Source of the DNA: Verrucomicrobiaceae bacterium
GTDB taxonomy: Bacteria; Verrucomicrobiota; Verrucomicrobiae; Verrucomicrobiales; Akkermansiaceae
Length of the DNA: 5,164 bases
NCBI GenBank assembly: GCA_003820635.1
Contig: RPOS01000187.1
Location: 1 to 5,164 of the forward strand
Reading direction: 5' to 3'
Shown here: piece by piece, positions 1-5,164 of the stretch
How positions within the stretch are numbered: position 1 is the stretch's first letter
Layout of the letters: every line of letters begins with the position of its first letter
Notes under the pieces: model-generated
The model's database searches: none
What the model saw: only the letters and a program-made list of their open reading frames with translations
Told to the model about the DNA's origin: nothing
Program-made: the position numbers and the translations under genes

Positions 1-272
1 CCACCTTCGACTGGGACGACGTCGGCTCGTGGATCTCGGCGGCGAAATACCTTCAAACCTACGGCAACGGAAACCAGTCCAACGCAGCGCTCACCGAGCT
101 CGACTCCAAGGACAACATCGTTTTCAACGCACGCCCCGGCAGCCGCGTCGCCCTGTTAGGCGTGAACGATCTCATCGTTGTGCAAACCGAGGACGCCCTG
201 CTCATCGCCAACCGCCACGAGGCGGACGCGATCAAGAACCTCTCGCCGCTGCTGCCGGAGGAGTTGCTTTGA
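1..272 (+). CDS. manC: Mannose-1-phosphate guanylyltransferase, C-terminal end (5' partial)
   Basis: This is the last 89 codons of a gene that begins before the window; the reading frame starts at base 3 and ends at TGA 270-272. The family makes GDP-mannose from mannose-1-phosphate and GTP in the cytoplasm, feeding polysaccharide and glycan synthesis. The visible part begins with F-D-W-D-D-V-G-S-W (residues 2-10 of the fragment), the signature near the end of the nucleotidyltransferase domain. It continues with the left-handed helix-like tail typical of the family: D-N-I-V near 37-40, then V-A-L-L-G-V-N-D-L-I-V-V at 49-60 and the A-L-L-I-A motif after it. It stops soon after, so there is no C-terminal phosphomannose isomerase (cupin) domain; this is the short monofunctional form. 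The stop overlaps the ruvX start by four bases, implying one transcript. The catalytic N-terminal half is not visible, so a related sugar-phosphate nucleotidyltransferase cannot be fully excluded. Confidence 0.85.
   Translation, partial: TFDWDDVGSWISAAKYLQTYGNGNQSNAALTELDSKDNIVFNARPGSRVALLGVNDLIVVQTEDALLIANRHEADAIKNLSPLLPEELL
257..263 (+). promoter_or_regulatory. Shine-Dalgarno sequence that fixes the ruvX TTG start
   Basis: GGAGGAG lies inside the last codons of the upstream gene, with five bases between it and the TTG at 269. It is the only strong Shine-Dalgarno match found in front of any gene start in this window. It decides in favour of this non-ATG start. Confidence 0.75.
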
Positions 273-700
273 AAACAAATCAAACCAACTCCCCGCACCC
301 CGCGCTGGGCCTTGATCATGGCGATGCCCGCATCGGCATTGCCGCAACGGATGACTTCGGCATTCTGGCGCATCCGGTGGAAACGATCGACTGCGCAAAA
401 ACCGATCCCATCGAGCGCATTGCAGAGCTCGCGCGGATTCGCGGCGTGCATACGCTTGTGGTGGGCTTGCCGGTGCGCATGGATGGCAGCGAGGGAGACT
501 CCGCCGCCAAGGTGCGGGCCTTCGCGGATCAACTCCGCGCCCGCATTCCCGATATTCCCTTGGTTTTCGTGGATGAAACGCTCAGCACCAGCAGCGCCGC
601 CGCCAAGCTCCGCGAGGCCGGGCGCAATGCGCGCAAACAGAAGTCAGTGATCGATCAGGCCGCCGCCGTGGAAATCCTGAATTACTGGATGGGAGATTGA
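269..700 (+). CDS. ruvX: RuvX/YqgF family protein (putative pre-16S rRNA nuclease, Holliday junction resolvase-like)
   Basis: This gene encodes a 143-residue protein, the usual size for the YqgF/RuvX family, which has an RNase H-like fold. Members have been linked to maturation of the 16S rRNA 5' end and historically annotated as Holliday junction resolvases. Visible motifs in order are L-G-L-D-H-G-D-A-R-I-G-I-A at 13-25 (with the first acidic residue D16), V-V-G-L-P-V-R-M-D-G-S at 64-74, D-E-T-L-S-T at 102-107, and the closing V-I-D-Q-A-A-A-V-E-I-L at 127-137 (D129). The arginine usual in the D-E-R-hydrophobic-T-T motif is threonine here (T104). The same frame stays open back to base 29, but that extension would overlap the upstream gene almost completely. 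The TTG at 269 has a well-spaced GGAGGAG and shares the bases TTGA with the upstream stop, so translational coupling is likely. The gene ends convergently with menA. Confidence 0.93.
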   Translation: MKTNQTNSPHPALGLDHGDARIGIAATDDFGILAHPVETIDCAKTDPIERIAELARIRGVHTLVVGLPVRMDGSEGDSAAKVRAFADQLRARIPDIPLVFVDETLSTSSAAAKLREAGRNARKQKSVIDQAAAVEILNYWMGD

Positions 701-708
701 ACCGTGGC

Positions 709-725
709 GGCGGATTGCATCCGCC
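709..725. terminator. Hairpin between convergent ruvX and menA, possible bidirectional terminator
   Basis: GGCGGAT at 709-715 and ATCCGCC at 719-725 form a perfect seven-base-pair stem with a three-base loop. It lies eight bases past the ruvX stop and 26 bases past the menA stop, where a shared terminator would be expected. Neither strand has a T-run after the stem, so it is not a classical intrinsic terminator; it could equally protect 3' ends. Confidence 0.4.
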
Positions 726-751
726 ATGCCCGACAAACCCCTCTCTATCCA

Positions 752-1639
752 TCAAATGAAGGCCGCAACGAGATGGAAGGCCGCGGCAAAAAGAACGAGT
801 TGCAGTCCGCCCATTGCGAGCAAGCGGTTGAAGGCCGGCCCCGGCGGCAGGGTGAAGACACCCCAGATGATGCGCATGCCGATCAACATCACCGGCACAC
901 TTGCAAATACAAACACCGGCTGATCAAGCGCCAGCCATGCCAGACCGCCGAAGGCCGCTAGCTTGATTTCCAGCCAGATCACCGCCGCCGCCACTTTAGG
1001 CCCGCAGCGCACGGCAAGCGTGCGTTTTCCGGTAGTCGAGTCCTCCTCGCGGTCGCGGAAGTTGTTGATGGAAATCAGCACCGCCGAAAGCAGGCCGGTT
1101 TGCGCTCCTAACAGAAGCGCCTCGGGCGGCCAGCCCCCGGTCTGGATGAACACCGTGCCGCTCACCGCGATGAGGCCGAAGAACAGGATCACGAAAATTT
1201 CTCCCATGCCGCGATAGGCCAGCGGAAAGGGACCGCCGGTGTAACCATAGGCGAGAAACAGCGAGGGAAGGCCGATCAGCACGATCGGCCAGCCGCGCGC
1301 CTGATAGAGCACCACGCCGCAAAGCAGGGCGATGCCGAGGAAAACCAGCGCCAGACGCATCACCACGCGTGGCGGCATCATGCCGGAGGCCGTCACTCTA
1401 ACAGGTCCGAGCCGGCGTTCGGTGTCCGCGCCTTTCTTCGCGTCGATGGCGTCGTTGAAGAAATTCGTGGCGATCTGGATGGCCGACGCGCCGAGCAGCG
1501 TGCAGAGCGCGAGGACGGAATCAAAACCGCCGCCGAGTTTCCATGCCAGCACACAGCCCACCCACACCGGCACGATGGCGGCTGGCAGGGTTTTCGGCCT
1601 GGCGGCGAGCACGCAGGATTTCAAGGTGGTGGCGGACAT
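752..1639 (-). CDS. menA: 1,4-dihydroxy-2-naphthoate polyprenyltransferase
   Basis: This gene encodes a 295-residue integral membrane protein of the UbiA superfamily. MenA transfers a polyprenyl chain onto 1,4-dihydroxy-2-naphthoate, giving demethylmenaquinone, the membrane-bound step of menaquinone synthesis. The N-terminal R-P-K-T-L-P-A-A motif at 14-21 is typical of MenA rather than UbiA. The first aspartate-rich motif is N-x-x-N-D-A-I-D-A-K-K-G-A-D at 59-72, and the second is N-N-F-R-D-R-E-E-D at 192-200 followed by G-K-R-T-L-A-V. Several long hydrophobic segments, roughly eight or nine, fill the rest. The frame is open to an upstream ATG at 1687, but that would add 16 residues overlapping the end of rsmB. 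The ATG at 1639, four bases after the rsmB stop, places the conserved motif at the usual distance from the N-terminus. Neither start has a good Shine-Dalgarno sequence, so translation by reinitiation after rsmB is plausible. Other men genes are not in the window. Confidence 0.93.
   Translation of the reverse strand: MSATTLKSCVLAARPKTLPAAIVPVWVGCVLAWKLGGGFDSVLALCTLLGASAIQIATNFFNDAIDAKKGADTERRLGPVRVTASGMMPPRVVMRLALVFLGIALLCGVVLYQARGWPIVLIGLPSLFLAYGYTGGPFPLAYRGMGEIFVILFFGLIAVSGTVFIQTGGWPPEALLLGAQTGLLSAVLISINNFRDREEDSTTGKRTLAVRCGPKVAAAVIWLEIKLAAFGGLAWLALDQPVFVFASVPVMLIGMRIIWGVFTLPPGPAFNRLLAMGGLQLVLFAAAFHLVAAFI
1102..1120 (-). repeat. CTGTTAG motif copy within an eight-pair inverted repeat inside menA
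   Basis: On the minus strand the copy of CTGTTAG (complement of 1108-1114) is centred on a GTT loop. The flanks 1102-1109 and 1113-1120 can pair over eight positions, one of them a G-U wobble in the minus-strand RNA. It codes for part of menA (leucines 176-177 read CTG TTA), so it is a sequence feature embedded in a gene, not a terminator. It is one of six copies of the heptamer; the others are at 153-159, 1398-1404, 1739-1745, 2492-2498 and 4094-4100. Confidence 0.45.
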
Positions 1640-1643
1640 GGCA

Positions 1644-2879
1644 TCACTTGCGCTCAATGCGTGCGGCGAAGGCACCGTCGGTTCCATCGCGGAAGGGCAG
1701 CGCCTCGCGGGTGGAGTGGAGCTGGCATTGTGGATGATCTGTTAGAAACGCCTCGACCTGGCCAAGGTTTTCCTCGGGCTCGATCGAGCAGGTGGAATAA
1801 ACCAGCCGGCCGCCGGGCTTGAGGCAGGGCAGCGCGTTTTGGAGGATTTTGCGCTGGGTGACGGCGATCTTTTCGATGTCCGGCGCCTGCAAGCGCCAGC
1901 GCACATCCACGCGGCGGCGGATCACGCCGCTGTTCGAACACGGCACGTCGAGCAGTATGCCATCGAAGGCGCCGTGCCACTCTGCGGGCGCGGGTTTCGT
2001 CCAATCGTGCACGGCGACGGTGGCTTTGCCGGCGTGCAGACGTTCGAGATTTTCCTGCAGGCGCGGCAGGCGTTTTTCATTGGAATCCGTGCAAACCAGA
2101 TTCTCTGCAGAGCCCATTGCGGCGGCGATGAGGAAGGCCTTGCCACCGGGTGCGGCGCAGGCGTCGAGAATCCGCTCGCCGGGCTGCGGGTCCAACAAGT
2201 CTACCGCGTGGCGGGTGGCGGGGTCCTGGATGTAAATCGCTCCAGACGCAAGCAGCGCGCCGGGCAACGAGCCCTCGAGTTGATAAAAACCGGGCGCGCC
2301 ATCGACGGGTTTTCCGGGAAGTCCGGCGGGAGTTTCCGTGAGTGGGTTGATACGGAAAAAAGTCTCCGCCGCCTGGTTGTTCCATTCCATCAGCGCGAGG
2401 GCATTCTTTTTGCCGAAGGCCGCCTTCCAGCGGTTGAACAACCAGTCCGGATGGGACAGCGCGACCGCAGGCGGAAGGTCCGCCACATCATCTAACAGAC
2501 GCTTGCGCGAGGCGATGGCACGGCGCAGCACCGCGTTCACCAGACCCCGCACGCCGGCCTTTCCGGACTCCACTGTTTCGTTGACCGCCGCATGCTCTGG
2601 GATGCCGAGTATCAGGAGCTGGCAAAGCCCGACGCGCAGCACGTCGCGCGTTTCCGGGTCCACCTTGCCGTCGCGCAGTTTGCCGATCCAGTGGTCCAAC
2701 AAGCGCCGGTTGCGCAGCACGCCGAAAAGGATCGCCTGCAACAGCCCGCGGTCCGCCGAGGACAGCATCCGGCGGTGGGCGTGGCGCTCGACAAGCGTCT
2801 CGGCGTAGTCATGACCCTTGGCCCAGGCGCGGAGGGCGGAGACGGCGGCTTGGCGAACGTGGAAATTTTTTGCAGGCAT
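1644..2879 (-). CDS. rsmB: 16S rRNA (cytosine-967-C5)-methyltransferase
   Basis: This gene encodes a 411-residue protein with the two-part RsmB architecture. A NusB-like RNA-binding domain spans roughly residues 5-125, and a SAM-dependent RNA m5C methyltransferase domain fills the C-terminal half. The family methylates C967 (E. coli numbering) of 16S rRNA during small-subunit assembly. Motif I is D-A-C-A-A-P-G-G-K at 239-247 and binds SAM. Motif IV is D-V-P-C-S at 311-315 and motif VI is Y-S-T-C-S at 361-365; C364 would be the attacking nucleophile and C314 would help release the product. S-G-V-I-R-R-R-V-D-V-R-W-R follows motif IV, as in RsmB proteins. The frame extends upstream to a GTG at 2975, but the added 32 residues are not family-like, so I chose ATG 2879, which begins M-P-A-K-N-F-H-V-R-Q-A-A. 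No Shine-Dalgarno sequence is visible before it. menA follows after four bases. A weak promoter-like pair (TTGTGC, 18 bases, TACTCC on the minus strand, 2930-2959) lies upstream but is not convincing. Confidence 0.94.
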   Translation of the reverse strand: MPAKNFHVRQAAVSALRAWAKGHDYAETLVERHAHRRMLSSADRGLLQAILFGVLRNRRLLDHWIGKLRDGKVDPETRDVLRVGLCQLLILGIPEHAAVNETVESGKAGVRGLVNAVLRRAIASRKRLLDDVADLPPAVALSHPDWLFNRWKAAFGKKNALALMEWNNQAAETFFRINPLTETPAGLPGKPVDGAPGFYQLEGSLPGALLASGAIYIQDPATRHAVDLLDPQPGERILDACAAPGGKAFLIAAAMGSAENLVCTDSNEKRLPRLQENLERLHAGKATVAVHDWTKPAPAEWHGAFDGILLDVPCSNSGVIRRRVDVRWRLQAPDIEKIAVTQRKILQNALPCLKPGGRLVYSTCSIEPEENLGQVEAFLTDHPQCQLHSTREALPFRDGTDGAFAARIERK

Positions 2880-2981
2880 GGCGGAAAGGAAGTCACCCGC
2901 GATCGCGTAATGGTGCGAGCCGGGCGGGGGGAGTATCACTAAAACGCTGCCCGGCACAAGGACAGCGCAATCCACCAGGCA

Positions 2982-3009
2982 GGCTCCGGGACTCTCCCCC
3001 TCCGGAGCC
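2982..3009 (-). terminator. GC-rich hairpin downstream of bioD, possible terminator
   Basis: GGCTCCGG at 2982-2989 and CCGGAGCC at 3002-3009 are perfect inverted repeats giving an eight-pair stem with a 12-base loop; a G-T pair could add a ninth. It begins 25 bases after the bioD stop, in the 155-base gap before rsmB. No T-run follows on the minus strand, so a factor-independent terminator is only possible. If it does not terminate, bioD, rsmB and menA could share one transcript. Confidence 0.4.
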
Positions 3010-3034
3010 AGCCCGGCGGATCGATTGCCACGGT

Positions 3035-3667
3035 TCAGCGCAGTTTCTCCAAAACCTCCTCATCGAGGAAATCTTGGCCGTGGATCAGGTGCTCGAGCAG
3101 CGGCACGCCGGTGAGGTCTTCAATCACGCCCTTGTTGGTGATCATCGCGGTGTCGAGTTCGTCAGCGAGCTGATTGAGAAACACTCCGGCGCAGGTGAGG
3201 CCGCGGGCCTGTATCGCTCCAACGGTGAGCAGGATGTGGTTGAGCGCGCCAAGGCGGTTGGCGGCCACCAACACGACCGGCAAGCCGAGTTCCGTGGCGA
3301 GATCCGAAATACGGTATCCCGCGGTGATCGGCACTTCCCAGCCGCCCGCGCCCTCAACGACGACGACTTGGTGTCGCTCCGCCAATTTGCGGTATCCCGC
3401 GAGCAGTTCCGCCGGATCGACGCTGCGGTTTTCCAGCAAACCCGCGACGTAGGGAGCCACGGCGCTTTTGAGGAAAACCGGGTTCACTTCATCGAGCGGA
3501 AGCCCGCCGGATGCCGCGGCGAGGATTTGCGCGTCATCGCGGTCGCCACAGGCCACTGGCTTGTAGCCGACGGCATCGATGCCCGCGCGGCGCAGGGCCT
3601 CAAGCAGCAGGCGGGTGAGATGGGTTTTGCCGGCACCGGTATCCGTTCCCGTCACGAAGAAGCTCAT
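3035..3667 (-). CDS. bioD: ATP-dependent dethiobiotin synthetase
   Basis: This gene encodes a 210-residue cytoplasmic enzyme of normal family length. BioD closes the ureido ring of dethiobiotin from 7,8-diaminononanoate, CO2 and ATP, the penultimate step of biotin synthesis. The P-loop G-T-D-T-G-A-G-K-T is at residues 7-15, close to the N-terminus as expected. G-Y-K-P-V-A-C-G at 34-41 supplies the conserved substrate-site lysine K36, and D44-D45 follow. V-E-G-A-G-G-W at 104-110 carries the conserved glutamate E105. N-R-L-G-A-L-N-H at 137-144 matches the segment usually read as K-L-G-x-x-N-H; a conserved basic residue is retained as R138. The frame remains open far upstream into the antisense of nadB, but the ATG at 3667 sits directly before the P-loop. 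No Shine-Dalgarno sequence is visible. No other bio gene is in the window, so bioD stands apart from a biotin operon here. It is divergent from nadB. Confidence 0.94.
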   Translation of the reverse strand: MSFFVTGTDTGAGKTHLTRLLLEALRRAGIDAVGYKPVACGDRDDAQILAAASGGLPLDEVNPVFLKSAVAPYVAGLLENRSVDPAELLAGYRKLAERHQVVVVEGAGGWEVPITAGYRISDLATELGLPVVLVAANRLGALNHILLTVGAIQARGLTCAGVFLNQLADELDTAMITNKGVIEDLTGVPLLEHLIHGQDFLDEEVLEKLR

Positions 3668-3763
3668 GCGCCAGTGGTGGATTCCGGCGGGCTGCGGGTC
3701 AAGCCACGGAAACGACAAATTTCCCTTTCGCAGCGCTCTATCGGCATCCATGGTGGGCCGAGC
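3668..3763. promoter_or_regulatory. Divergent bioD-nadB intergenic region
   Basis: These 96 bases separate two genes read away from each other, so the bioD promoter and the nadB promoter should lie here or inside the neighbouring gene starts. I found no convincing -35/-10 pair in either direction; on the minus strand a TTGACC (3694-3699) is the best -35 look-alike but has no suitable -10. I also saw no clear operator palindrome. The assignment rests on gene orientation alone. Confidence 0.35.
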
Positions 3764-5164
3764 ATGACAGCGGATTTCCTGGTGATCGGTGCCGGCATAG
3801 CCGGATTGTCCTTCGCATTGAGGGCGGCCCGCCATGGATCGGTGATCGTGGTAACCAAGGGCGACGCCTACGAATCCAACACGGCCTGGGCGCAGGGCGG
3901 AATCGCCTCGGTGCTCCCGGATGAATATCGCGATGCGGGCGACTCGGTGGAAAGCCACGTGGCCGACACGCTGGACGCCGGTGCCGGGCTCTGCAAGGAG
4001 GCCGCAGTGCGCACGATCATCGGCGAGGGCGCGGCGGCGATCCGGGATCTCACCGATTACGGCGTGTCCTTCGACCGCACGGATGATCATTTCCTGTTAG
4101 GAAAGGAAGGCGGGCACTCACACCGCAGGATTCTGCATGCCAAGGACACCACCGGCCGCGAGATCGCCCGCGCCTTGATCGAGACCGCGCGCAAGACGCC
4201 AAATCTCACCCTGCTGGAAGATCATTTCGTCATCGACCTCATCACCTCCGCCAAGCTCGGCGCGGTGGCAGAGGACCGGGTGCTCGGCGCTTATGTGCTG
4301 GAAACCAAAACCGGCGAAGTCCGCGTGTTCCGCTCGGACCGGGTGATCCTTGCCGCCGGCGGCTGCGGAAAAGTCTATCTCTACACCACCAATCCGGACT
4401 CTGCCACCGGCGATGGAGTGGCCCTCGGCTGGCGGGCCGGCGCGTCGGTCGCCAACATGGAGTTCATCCAGTTTCATCCGACTTGTTTGTATAATCCCGC
4501 AGCAACCGGCCCGGAGGCGCGCTCGTTCCTCGTCAGTGAGGCGGTGCGCGGCGAGGGCGGCATCCTGATCAACGCCAAGGGCGAGGATTTCACCAAGAAA
4601 ATCGACCCCCGCGGCTCGCTGGCACCGCGCGACATCGTGGCCCGCGCCATCGACCGGGAGCTGAAGCGCACCGGCGCGGCCTGCGTCTATCTGGACGTGA
4701 CCCACAAGCCGAAGGGCTTCATGAAGGAGCGGTTTCCTTATATCTATGGCAACCTGTTGAAATTCGGCCTCGACTGTGAAACCCAGCCCATACCCGTGGT
4801 GCCGGCCGCACACTACCAATGCGGCGGCATCCTCACCGATGTGAACGGCAAGACGACCATTCGTGGGCTTTTCGCAGTCGGCGAGGTTGGCTGCACCGGC
4901 CTGCACGGAGCCAATCGCCTTGCATCGAACTCACTGCTGGAAGGCAACGTGGTCGCCCGCCGCGCGCTTGATGAAATGATGCGTCTTTATCCGCCGGGCA
5001 AGGAGGGGACCAATCCGCCCGAGATTCCCGAGTGGGAGCATGGCGACGTGGCGGAGCCGGACGAACTGGTCGTCATCTATCACAACTGGGATGAGATCCG
5101 CCGCCTGATGTGGGACTATGTTTCCATCGTGCGCACCGACAACCGCCTGCGCCGCGCCGCCGCG
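3764..5164 (+). CDS. nadB: L-aspartate oxidase (3' partial, runs off window)
   Basis: The first 467 codons are present with an unbroken frame to the last base; family members are around 530 residues, so the end of the C-terminal helical domain is missing. NadB is a cytoplasmic FAD enzyme oxidising L-aspartate to iminoaspartate, which NadA condenses with dihydroxyacetone phosphate to quinolinate for NAD synthesis. The FAD-binding G-A-G-I-A-G is at 9-14, and N-T-A-W-A-Q-G-G-I-A at 39-48 also fits the flavin site. E-G-G-H-S-H-R-R-I at 115-123 is the NadB signature that separates it from succinate dehydrogenase flavoprotein. Active-site candidates are H238 (H-P-T), R289 (P-R-D-I-V-A-R) and H350 (H-Y-Q-C-G-G-I). 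G-L-H-G-A-N-R-L-A-S-N-S-L-L-E near 379-393 closes the flavin domain. The start at ATG 3764 places the glycine motif at the usual position, though no strong Shine-Dalgarno sequence precedes it. nadA and nadC are not visible. Confidence 0.96.
   Translation, partial: MTADFLVIGAGIAGLSFALRAARHGSVIVVTKGDAYESNTAWAQGGIASVLPDEYRDAGDSVESHVADTLDAGAGLCKEAAVRTIIGEGAAAIRDLTDYGVSFDRTDDHFLLGKEGGHSHRRILHAKDTTGREIARALIETARKTPNLTLLEDHFVIDLITSAKLGAVAEDRVLGAYVLETKTGEVRVFRSDRVILAAGGCGKVYLYTTNPDSATGDGVALGWRAGASVANMEFIQFHPTCLYNPAATGPEARSFLVSEAVRGEGGILINAKGEDFTKKIDPRGSLAPRDIVARAIDRELKRTGAACVYLDVTHKPKGFMKERFPYIYGNLLKFGLDCETQPIPVVPAAHYQCGGILTDVNGKTTIRGLFAVGEVGCTGLHGANRLASNSLLEGNVVARRALDEMMRLYPPGKEGTNPPEIPEWEHGDVAEPDELVVIYHNWDEIRRLMWDYVSIVRTDNRLRRAAA
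4090..4104 (+). repeat. CTGTTAG motif copy forming a perfect inverted repeat inside nadB
   Basis: TTTCCT (4090-4095), loop GTT, and AGGAAA (4099-4104) form a perfect six-pair inverted repeat around the CTGTTAG copy at 4094-4100. It encodes nadB residues F110 to K114, with a TTA leucine at 112. It is the most symmetrical of the six copies in the window. Confidence 0.45.

Noticed and set aside
29..268. In-frame upstream extension of ruvX giving a 223-residue reading frame
   Set aside because: The extension overlaps the upstream guanylyltransferase gene in another frame, is arginine and proline rich, and has no family similarity; the TTG at 269 has the ribosome-binding site.
704..961. Short plus-strand reading frames downstream of ruvX
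   Set aside because: They overlap the 3' end of menA in antisense, show no conserved motif, and have no ribosome-binding site.
1839..2495. Long plus-strand reading frame (218 codons) opposite rsmB
   Set aside because: It is antisense to a clearly conserved gene, shows no recognisable domain, and such frames are common opposite GC-rich genes.
2930..2959. Promoter-like TTGTGC / TACTCC pair upstream of rsmB on the minus strand
   Set aside because: Only partial matches to both boxes with an 18-base spacer; not better than chance and not supported by other signals.
2880..2975. GTG start at 2975 adding 32 residues to RsmB
   Set aside because: The extra residues do not resemble the NusB-like N-terminus and would read through most of the intergenic region; ATG 2879 fits family length.
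3668..4090. N-terminal extension of bioD by 141 codons
   Set aside because: It runs through the divergent spacer and antisense to nadB. The P-loop of BioD proteins is near the N-terminus, which fits ATG 3667.
4118..4906. Long minus-strand reading frame (262 codons) opposite nadB
   Set aside because: It lies wholly within nadB, whose motifs are intact. The antisense translation has no recognisable domain and is explained by GC-rich codon structure.

Overview
The window is a GC-rich, gene-dense stretch of bacterial chromosome with six housekeeping or biosynthetic genes and no mobile element, CRISPR array, RNA gene or defence locus that I can recognise. Protein style (a short mannose-1-phosphate guanylyltransferase directly followed by ruvX, and an RsmB with a DVRWR motif) suggests a Planctomycetes-Verrucomicrobia-Chlamydiae type organism, perhaps Verrucomicrobiota. 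That is an impression from the proteins, not a database result. MenA and NadB imply a menaquinone-using respirer that makes NAD from aspartate.

Layout. Positions 1-700 are read rightwards: the 3' end of a mannose-1-phosphate guanylyltransferase gene, overlapped by four bases by ruvX, which starts with TTG behind a strong Shine-Dalgarno sequence. A 51-base gap with a compact hairpin separates ruvX from the convergent block. Positions 752-3667 are read leftwards in the order bioD, rsmB, menA. rsmB and menA are only four bases apart and are surely co-transcribed; bioD is separated from rsmB by 155 bases containing a GC-rich hairpin. A 96-base divergent spacer lies between bioD and nadB. nadB is read rightwards from 3764 and runs off the window end after 467 codons with its frame intact.

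Functionally the genes are a mixed set: nucleotide-sugar synthesis, a YqgF/RuvX-family nuclease-like protein, biotin synthesis (dethiobiotin step), 16S rRNA cytosine methylation, menaquinone prenylation, and the first step of de novo NAD synthesis. They do not form one pathway.

The one unexpected signal is at the DNA level. The heptamer CTGTTAG occurs six times on the two strands, always with a pyrimidine before it and a purine after it. The copies lie inside four different genes, in different reading frames and in both orientations. All four TTA leucine codons in the recognised genes fall in this motif. This looks like a dispersed genomic signature word rather than codon usage, and it is the observation most worth following up.
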